Assembly (NCBI GenBank): GCA_002070395.1
Contig: MWDE01000014.1
Coordinates: forward strand, 1 to 56,975
Direction of reading: 5' to 3'
DNA from: Synergistetes bacterium ADurb.Bin155
GTDB taxonomy: Bacteria > Synergistota > Synergistia > Synergistales > Thermovirgaceae
Length of the DNA stretch: 56,975 bases
Shown: piece after piece, positions 51,149-56,975 of the stretch
How the letters are laid out: each line of letters opens with the position of its first letter
Position numbering within the stretch: position 1 is the first letter of the stretch
Program-made: the position numbers and the translations under genes
The notes under the pieces: model-generated
Databases searched by the model: none
What the model was told of the DNA's origin: nothing
Seen by the model: only the letters and a program-made list of their open reading frames with translations

Positions 51149-51752
51149 GAATCGGGAAAAGCGACTGCTTCGACACCAGATACTCTCGATTCCGATGATA
51201 TGAGCCTTGCCCCGGGCAAATTCGTTGTTTCCGTGGTCAACACGGTAATGCTTCTTGTACCCGAGGTAGACAAGCCCATTGTCGCCGCGCCGTCCATCCC
51301 TGTATACGGCACTCCGGGATAAACCCGGCCACGGATGACTACCTGTAGGGCAGCTTCCCTGCGATCGGGCACGACTTTGGTGTTGACCCTGCCATTGCGC
51401 TTGAAGATGCCAAAGACAACGGCCTTCCCCAAGGCACCGCGACCACGTTTTACTTTGATTCTGCGAGCACCCGAAAACTTTTCGCCGACTTCTACTTCTC
51501 CTTCGAAAGGAGGTTGAGCTTCGCAGTGCTGGGCAATGGGGGAACGGATCTCTGTCACCTACTGTTGACGGTGTTTCTGTTCAGTCCCGTCAGGTTTTGG
51601 ATCTGAAGGGAGCTCAGATCCAGGGTGAAAAGCTTGAAGTTGCCGGAATTCGGCTTCAGAAATTTTCGCGCCTTTGGCATACTTGTTTTTCGTTGGCGTG
51701 ACTGGATCTCGGCACCTTCATTCTTGAATATCCTGGTCATTGCCCTTCCCAA
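51112..51752 (-). pseudogene. IS1595-family (ISXO2-like) transposase pseudogene
   Basis: Three pieces on the minus strand make up a decayed DDE transposase. An N-terminal helix-turn-helix (LQIQNLTGLNRNTVN, 51555-51752) is separated by a stop from the catalytic part. That part reads FEGEVEVGEKFSGARRIKVK and GRGALGKAVVFGIFKRNGRV (51112-51558). After a frameshift near 51310, the remainder reads GLVYLGYKKHYRVDHGNNEF and ARGKAHIIGIES in another frame. Intact relatives have EVDESYFGG; here the catalytic Asp is Gly (VEVGEKFSG), so the element is inactive. The C-terminal end is lost. Confidence 0.82.
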
Positions 51753-52166
51753 TTTTATCTATAACTTTGTCTTCCAGCGCATCATGGAAATCAGGGTAAA
51801 ATTCTAAATCGGCCCGGAAGAATCCCAGCATACTTTCTAAATCCTCATCGAAATTCAAAGACAGGACATCCATGAAAGACCAAGCCTCAAGAAAGAAGTC
51901 AAAAAATCTCTGAATTTCAGGGGTCTGATCGAAGTTCTTGTGCGTTTCTCATTTAAAGTTTCCCCCTCGTATTCATCCACTACCCGATAATAGATACGAC
52001 TTTTCCCCTTCCTGGCATACATGGACACTACATCGCGCGTAGTGGACTTAATAGTTATCCTGCCTATCTCGAGTTCCAGCCTCTTTTTCGCCCCTCGTTT
52101 GCCTCCACAGGAAAATGTACAGGCAATGCTGCTTATGTCTACCTGTTGATCCCTGATTGCGTTCAT
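51718..52166 (-). pseudogene. Frameshifted small gene of unknown function
   Basis: The first part (51925-52166) encodes MNAIRDQQVDISSIACTF and YARKGKSRIYYRVVDEYEGE, ending near RTRTSIRPLKFRDF. One base out of frame, the sequence continues without stops to 51718 as FFDFFLEAWSFMDVLSLNFD and FHDALEDKVIDKIGKGNDQD. The two halves read as one ~145-residue protein broken by a single-base indel near 51920. The family is not recognised. It sits between the transposase remnant and the MoxR operon. Confidence 0.55.
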
Positions 52167-52487
52167 CAGCCTCTACAGCCTCCGGCGGCCGCCGCGAGCC
52201 CGCTCTGGCGACTGAAGCCCATAAATCCTCTGCATCCTTATGACCTTCTTTGTCTTATGTAGGCATCGGGGGAGGGGGAGCCCACATCATTTTCTATCTA
52301 CTGGAAATCAGCCGTTGCCGATCAGATCGATGACGTCTTCGAACCTTGGAAATCGGCTACGGGGCAAGCCTCTTCTTTTCTTCATCAGCGACGAAACATG
52401 CATATCGCGGCCCCGGGGTCGTTCGGTGGGTGTATCTTGTTATAATCGAGGTCAATTTGAGCCGTGTCCGAAGGAAGAGGTGTGTTT
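52167..52487 (+). promoter_or_regulatory. Intergenic stretch with candidate promoter of the MoxR operon
   Basis: About 320 bases without a convincing gene. A perfect TATAAT lies at 52441-52446, 41 bases before the MoxR ATG; no good -35 box is seen 16-18 bases upstream. The remainder shows no clear repeat or RNA structure. Confidence 0.4.
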
Positions 52488-53429
52488 ATGCAGAGCAAGG
52501 TATCTCTATTGAGGGAGAACGTATCTCGGGTGGTCATCGGTAAGGAAGGGGCCCTGGACCTGTTCCTGGTGGGGCTCATCGCCAGGGGTCATATCCTGGT
52601 GGAGGACGTGCCGGGGGTGGGCAAGACCCTCATGGCCCGGGCCATTGCGGCCTCGTGCCGAATGAAGTTCCGGCGCCTGCAGTGCACGCCTGACCTCATG
52701 CCGACGGACGTAACAGGGTTTTTCACCTACGACAAGAAGAACGGGGAGTTCACTTTCCGACCGGGCCCGGTGATGACGAATATTCTCCTGGTGGACGAGA
52801 TCAATCGGGCTGTCCCCCGGACCCAGTCCAGCCTGCTGGAGTCCATGGAGGAGCGTCAGGCCACAGTGGACGGGCAGACCTTCCCCCTGCCGTCGCCCTT
52901 CATGGTGATGGCCACCCAGAACTCCATTGAAATGGAAGGGACTTTTCCTCTCCCTGAAGCCCAGCTGGACCGTTTCCTTCTCAAAGTGGATATGGGCTAC
53001 CCGACCGCCGAGGAAGAGGAAGAGATCCTGCTGACCCATGGTAAGAGCACGGCCCTTTCGAAGATCGGGGACGTGGTCTCCGGTGAGGACATCCTGTCCT
53101 GGCAGAACGAAGCCGCGGAAGTCTACGTGAACCCATCGCTTACGGCTTACATCATCTCCCTGGTAAGGGCGTCGCGGGAACACCCCGCAGTGGAGCTCGG
53201 CGCGAGCCCCAGGGGGTCGCTGGCGCTCTTCAAGGCATCGAAAGCCTGGGCGTTCATCAGGGAAAGACCCTACGTGATCCCCGACGACGTTAAGTACCTC
53301 GCGCCCTATGTCCTGGCCCACCGACTGCTTCTTCACCGGGAGGAAAGGTACCGCGGGAACACCGGGCTTTCCGTGGTGGCCGATATACTCTCAAAATCCC
53401 CTGTCCCTGTCGAGAACGACAGAGGGTGA
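52488..53429 (+). CDS. MoxR-family AAA+ ATPase
   Basis: A 313-residue AAA+ chaperone-like ATPase. Walker A is EDVPGVGKTLMARAI near residue 40, Walker B is ILLVDEINRAVPRTQ, and sensor 1 is FMVMATQNSIEMEGTFPLPE. The substrate is usually a membrane or secreted protein complex. The ATG at 52488 follows AGGAAGAGG. It is first in an operon with DUF58 and DUF4129 genes, the standard MoxR arrangement. Confidence 0.92.
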   Translation: MQSKVSLLRENVSRVVIGKEGALDLFLVGLIARGHILVEDVPGVGKTLMARAIAASCRMKFRRLQCTPDLMPTDVTGFFTYDKKNGEFTFRPGPVMTNILLVDEINRAVPRTQSSLLESMEERQATVDGQTFPLPSPFMVMATQNSIEMEGTFPLPEAQLDRFLLKVDMGYPTAEEEEEILLTHGKSTALSKIGDVVSGEDILSWQNEAAEVYVNPSLTAYIISLVRASREHPAVELGASPRGSLALFKASKAWAFIRERPYVIPDDVKYLAPYVLAHRLLLHREERYRGNTGLSVVADILSKSPVPVENDRG

Positions 53430-53433
53430 CCCC

Positions 53434-54558
53434 ATGCAGGAAGCACAGCAGGTCACGTCGATCGCCACTCTTTTCCCCGTCCGGGTCATCACGGCGGTCG
53501 GTGTGACCCTGCTTCTGGCCAGGGGGTTCTACCTCCCGGCGTCTTTTCTCATCGCCGTCCTCCTGATACTGACCGCCTGCAGGCTTTGGGCCGACCACGG
53601 TCTCCGCGGTCTGTCCGCTGACCGCGAGGCGTGCCGGTTGCGGCTTTTCCCCGGTGACGAGGCGACCTTTTCAGTCCATGTCCGGAACGGGAAAAGGTTG
53701 CCCGTGTCCCTGGAGTTATTCCAGTCCTTTCCAGAAGGCCTCGATGAGATCACCCCTGCTCTAGAGGGCGGGTTCCCCGGTAGCCCTCGCAGGGTCCTCC
53801 TGGGCCGATCCGGCGAGGCCCTTTCAACTTTCCACGTCAGGGGCCTTTCCAGGGGCTGTTACGACATCCCCCAGGGCAAGGTCGTCTCAAAGGACCCCCT
53901 GGGGCTCTTTTCAAGGGATAAACCATTCGGTGGCCCCCAGGAGGTCCTCGTCTACCCCGCGTTGCTGGACCTGGAGGACCAGGACTTCGCCCAGCGCCAC
54001 CTGATGGGTGATACGCGATCCAATAGGCCCTTTATGCCGGACCTTACAAGGGTATCCAGTCTGCGGGACTACACACCGGATACGCCGGCACGACGGATCC
54101 ACTGGAAGGCGAGCGCCCGGCACGGGAAGCTCCTGGCCAAGGTGTTGGAACATACGGCCGACCTAAGGTTGTGCATAGCCCTGGATGGGGACAATTTCCA
54201 ACTCCCCGGACCGTCCATGGAGAAGGCCCTTTCGGTGGCGGCCACCCTGGCGGTTTGGGCCGACGAGAAGAAGGTGCCCTTCGGCCTCGTGTCCAACCTG
54301 TCCCGCCACGGTCGGTCAGGCCCGGTCTCCCTCCCGGTGGGCTCCGGCCCTTCCCAGCCCAGCCTGGCCCTCGAAGCGCTGGCAAGGGCAGAACTTCCTA
54401 CGGTGTTACCCTTCAAGGAGCTCTTGTCCGTGGAATCAAGGTTCTTGCCCTGGGGTACGACAATCATCGTCATACGCCGCGATGGCTCCGATGACTCCCC
54501 TATTGAAGGCGGGATCGGGACCGAAGTGTTGGGTACGTTGGAGGTATCGAGGTTATGA
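53434..54558 (+). CDS. DUF58-domain protein
   Basis: A 374-residue protein with two N-terminal hydrophobic helices (residues ~10-50), a beta-rich middle, and the DUF58 core SLRDYTPDTPARRIHWKASA around residue 210, followed by a von Willebrand A-like half. DUF58 proteins act with MoxR ATPases in envelope processes. The ATG is four bases after the MoxR stop; the next gene overlaps by four bases. Confidence 0.88.
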   Translation: MQEAQQVTSIATLFPVRVITAVGVTLLLARGFYLPASFLIAVLLILTACRLWADHGLRGLSADREACRLRLFPGDEATFSVHVRNGKRLPVSLELFQSFPEGLDEITPALEGGFPGSPRRVLLGRSGEALSTFHVRGLSRGCYDIPQGKVVSKDPLGLFSRDKPFGGPQEVLVYPALLDLEDQDFAQRHLMGDTRSNRPFMPDLTRVSSLRDYTPDTPARRIHWKASARHGKLLAKVLEHTADLRLCIALDGDNFQLPGPSMEKALSVAATLAVWADEKKVPFGLVSNLSRHGRSGPVSLPVGSGPSQPSLALEALARAELPTVLPFKELLSVESRFLPWGTTIIVIRRDGSDDSPIEGGIGTEVLGTLEVSRL

Positions 54559-55856
54559 CAAGCCTGCTTTTCAGGATGTTCCTGGTCGCCGGCGAGTCGT
54601 TGAACTTCACCCTCCTCTACCTTTACGCGCTATCGGGCCTCGGGGCGAAAGGATTCGTGAACCCCTGGACCTTTCTGACCATGGCCTCATCGGTGGCAGC
54701 GGTCAACCTGGCCATGGGCAGGGGGAACTTTCGATACCTGGCCATCGTTCTGGCCAACCTTTCCGTCTTCCTGGCCGCCCTTTTGTTCGGGAGGGGCCAG
54801 GCGGGACTTTTTTCATTACCCGGAGATCTTCAGGGGCTGATGGGCTTTTGGGCCACCTGGACCCTTTTGGCGGCCGGGGGAGGCCGGGCGGCCTTCCTCG
54901 CGTGGACGAAGAACCCTCCTCGTTATGGGCTCTTTGATATAAACATGGTGACCTTCTTCCTGGTGCTGCTGCTGGCTTCGTCCTTCAACATTCACTTGCC
55001 GGGTGTGCAGAGACTCCTGTTCCTGGCCATCCTGTCGAACGTGCTGATGCTCTTTTTCGGTTCCCGGGAGGAGATCCCCGGTCACGGGCACAGCCGCTCC
55101 CTGCCGTCCCTGGCGGCTCTGGCGGCCCTTTTGGTACCGATGTGGGTAATCGGGCATTCCGATGCCCTTTCCCTGTTGGAAAAACCTGCGGGGTCGGTGG
55201 TTGAGTTCAGCAAGCCCTTCTTCGACCTCCTGCTACAGGCACTGACTGCCGTGTTACTGGCCATCTTCCGGCTCATGAAGCTGGTACCTCGACAACAGGT
55301 CCCAGCAGGCCCGGAGGGAGGGTTTGCCGTCGCCGAAGAAGGTCTGATGCCGGCCGGTGAGTCTGGGCCTTTCATTAGGTATCTCCTCTGGTGCATGGCG
55401 GTCTTTATCGCGGTGCTAGCCCTCCTGGGGATTCTCTACCTGCTGTGGCTGCTCTTAAGCTTTCTCTTCCAGAAAAGGTCCGGCAGGGCCGGGGGCGGAG
55501 GCTGGTCTAGGGTAACCTTCAGGGATTTCCTGGCCGGTCTTTTCCGGGCCATGAAGCGCCTGGCCCTTTTGATAGCGGTCTTCTTGCCGCTTCCTATCGG
55601 CGCGGGACAGGCTTATCGATCCCTGCTCCTCTGGGGGAAGAGCAAAGGAAGTCCCAGAAGACCTGACGAAACGGCCTACGAATACCTGGACAGGCTGATC
55701 GAAAGGTACCCCGGCCGTGAAAGGGAACTTTCCCGCATAACGGGGAGTTTTGTCCGTCACAGGTATTCCAGGGAGGGGAGGGTCTTCGAAGGTGGCCTGA
55801 AATGGTACGTGCTAAAATTGTACCTGGGGAGGTTCCCCCTTCCGAAGGGAAGCTAG
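54555..55856 (+). CDS. Polytopic membrane protein with C-terminal DUF4129 domain
   Basis: A 433-residue membrane protein with about eight to nine hydrophobic segments and a cytoplasmic C-terminus. That tail, RRPDETAYEYLDRLIERYPG through GSFVRHRYSREG, is DUF4129-like. In many MoxR operons this position is held by a transglutaminase-like protein; here no Cys-His-Asp transglutaminase core is visible. ATGA overlap with DUF58 indicates coupling. Confidence 0.75.
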   Translation: MTSLLFRMFLVAGESLNFTLLYLYALSGLGAKGFVNPWTFLTMASSVAAVNLAMGRGNFRYLAIVLANLSVFLAALLFGRGQAGLFSLPGDLQGLMGFWATWTLLAAGGGRAAFLAWTKNPPRYGLFDINMVTFFLVLLLASSFNIHLPGVQRLLFLAILSNVLMLFFGSREEIPGHGHSRSLPSLAALAALLVPMWVIGHSDALSLLEKPAGSVVEFSKPFFDLLLQALTAVLLAIFRLMKLVPRQQVPAGPEGGFAVAEEGLMPAGESGPFIRYLLWCMAVFIAVLALLGILYLLWLLLSFLFQKRSGRAGGGGWSRVTFRDFLAGLFRAMKRLALLIAVFLPLPIGAGQAYRSLLLWGKSKGSPRRPDETAYEYLDRLIERYPGRERELSRITGSFVRHRYSREGRVFEGGLKWYVLKLYLGRFPLPKGS

Positions 55857-55878
55857 ATCCCGGCCACTTTCCCACAGG

Positions 55879-56709
55879 TCAGGCCTTGTCCAGGTGCCTG
55901 ACAACCTCGGCTAAAAGACTCTGCCTATCCTCCGGAAGGGTACCGAAGATCTTGATGATGTTCGTCGGGTGGGTCGTGTCGAAGACCATACGATCCTCGG
56001 GGGTGAGGCTTTCCAGGAGGGTCCTTATCTCCAGCAGGCGCTCCTTCGCTCCGGGAGGGGTGAATTCGCCTCTTTTGACCATGCCGTCCAGTTCCGTCCC
56101 GTAAAAGACCACCAGGTTCATGGTTATTACCTTACCCGTCTTGAAGCGGTTTATCATCCCGGCGGTGGACAACGCGTTCTTCAGGGACTCCCCTTCCCCG
56201 GCTATGCCGTACATGATCACGGTGTAGAAGGGCAACCTGGCTTCGTTCAGTTTCCTGGCCTGCTCGACGGCTTCGTCCACGGTATGGCCCTTTCTCATTG
56301 ACCTGAGCACGTCATCCCTGCCCGTCTCAAAACCGATGTAGAGCAGCCTGAGGCCGGCGTCGTGAAGGGCGGAAAGCTCCTCCAGGGAATACCGGGAAAT
56401 ACTTCGGATGGAGGCGTAGGAAGCCACCCTGTGGCAGTAAGGGAGATAGTCGTGTATCGCGCCGAGGATCCGTTTCATTTCGGAGTAACCTATCGACAGG
56501 GGGTCGGCGCCCGTCAGGAAGATCTTTTCGGTGTAAAGGTAACCGCTCCGCAGTTCTGCTTCTATGGCCGGGAAAGGGACAGGGGCGTACTTTGTGTCCT
56601 TGTACATTGAGCAGAAAGCACACCGGTTGTAGGAGCATCCCGTTGTGACGGGCAAAAGGACGGTGTTGGCCTCGTCCTGAGGATAGTAGATAGTGTCGTC
56701 TTTATACAT
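55879..56709 (-). CDS. Radical SAM protein
   Basis: A 276-residue radical SAM enzyme. The cluster motif is VTTGCSYNRCAFCSMYKD (C-x3... CSYNRCAFC) at residues ~23-40; IFLTGADPLSIGYSEMKRIL and LLYIGFETGRDDVLRSMRKG are the following beta strands of the TIM barrel. No extra C-terminal cluster cysteines are present. The reaction is unknown. The gene is convergent with the MoxR operon, 22 bases apart. Confidence 0.87.
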   Translation of the reverse strand: MYKDDTIYYPQDEANTVLLPVTTGCSYNRCAFCSMYKDTKYAPVPFPAIEAELRSGYLYTEKIFLTGADPLSIGYSEMKRILGAIHDYLPYCHRVASYASIRSISRYSLEELSALHDAGLRLLYIGFETGRDDVLRSMRKGHTVDEAVEQARKLNEARLPFYTVIMYGIAGEGESLKNALSTAGMINRFKTGKVITMNLVVFYGTELDGMVKRGEFTPPGAKERLLEIRTLLESLTPEDRMVFDTTHPTNIIKIFGTLPEDRQSLLAEVVRHLDKA

Positions 56710-56774
56710 AGTCCCAGTATAGACCTTTCACGAAGTAATAGTCGGCAAGCTGCGAGTGGAACACCCCTAGGAAC

Positions 56775-56810
56775 CGTAAATCGTAAGGGCCGTGAGTCGT
56801 AAATCGTAAG
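56775..56810. repeat. 13-bp direct repeat
   Basis: CGTAAATCGTAAG occurs at 56775-56787 and again at 56798-56810, a 23-base period. It lies in the leader of the radical SAM gene and overlaps its putative -10 box. Confidence 0.6.
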
Positions 56811-56830
56811 TCGGGAATCGGTAGTGTCAA
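56803..56830 (-). promoter_or_regulatory. Candidate promoter of the radical SAM gene
   Basis: On the minus strand TTGACA (56825-56830) and TACGAT (56803-56808) are 16 bases apart. The leader to the ATG is then about 85 bases. Confidence 0.45.
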
Positions 56831-56975
56831 GAAATTTTCGCACATTTTTTTCTCGGGCTTAATATTCAGCAGTCTCCCCGAAAAGGGATGTAATTTTATT
56901 AAACGCATCCGGCCATAACCTCAGGTTCACGATCCCTTTCGTATGCATATAGCTTTTCCATGTCCATGTACTTTC

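Noticed and set aside
56775..56810. CRISPR-like array
   Set aside because: Only two 13-bp copies with a 10-base gap; no cas genes in the window.
56702..56908. 68-codon frame upstream of the radical SAM gene, minus strand
   Set aside because: It crosses the putative promoter and the 13-bp direct repeats and lacks a ribosome site and family similarity.

Overview
The window reads as a chromosomal segment of a GC-rich, anaerobic, amino-acid-fermenting bacterium. It holds three complete branched-chain/amide amino acid ABC transport (Liv) operons, an AzlCD amino acid exporter, an APC permease, a TRAP carboxylate transporter, branched-chain and class III aminotransferases, and several amidohydrolases. 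There are no respiratory, rRNA, tRNA or ribosomal protein genes. This profile and the arginine codon use (mostly AGG/CGG) fit Synergistota best, but that is inference from gene content and not a phylogenetic test.

Layout. 1-775: decayed transposase with IS end repeats. 798-5762: Liv operon 1 (SBP, H, M, G, F), closed by a 14-bp hairpin. 5784-10031: housekeeping and accessory genes (pRiA4b-ORF3-like, GNAT, YczE-like, Mut7-C, class III aminotransferase). 10221-14986: Liv operon 2 on the minus strand (H, M, G, F, SBP), closed by a strong intrinsic terminator. 15029-19268: methyltransferase, BCAT, FlK-like thioesterase, UspA, AzlD/AzlC. 19462-21750: a tightly overlapping set (64-aa protein, SfsA-DUF123 fusion, methyltransferase, thiamine-binding-like protein). 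21727-27066: acyl-ACP thioesterase, nicotinamidase-like hydrolase, nitrilase, HD protein, secreted serine hydrolase. 27271-34033: DauR/YheO-type regulator divergent from an ornithine cyclodeaminase-family gene and Liv operon 3, with a well-defined palindromic control region between them. 34115-36304: APC permease plus cysteine hydrolase.

36610-46765 is the most striking region. A minus-strand operon encodes a LarA-type nickel-pincer racemase, a split aconitase X, a three-part TRAP transporter and a fumarate-reductase-like flavoprotein. It faces a GntR/FCD regulator and a divergent IlvD/Edd-family dehydratase that lacks the first canonical Fe-S cysteine. Shared TGTATAC operators lie in the divergent promoter region. 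Together the genes look like an undescribed uptake, epimerisation, dehydration and reduction route for a hydroxy- or sugar-acid.

46803-51115 holds a Nudix hydrolase, a PD-(D/E)XK plus DUF2075 helicase protein and a methyltransferase-HNH fusion. It sits beside an IS1595-family transposase remnant and a frameshifted small gene (51112-52166), so it resembles a small accessory or defence island. 52488-55856 is a MoxR-DUF58-DUF4129 operon. The window ends with a radical SAM gene on the minus strand and non-coding sequence.

Start sites were chosen by Shine-Dalgarno position, so several genes are given shorter than the longest possible reading frame. Functions are family-level assignments read by eye; no database search was run.
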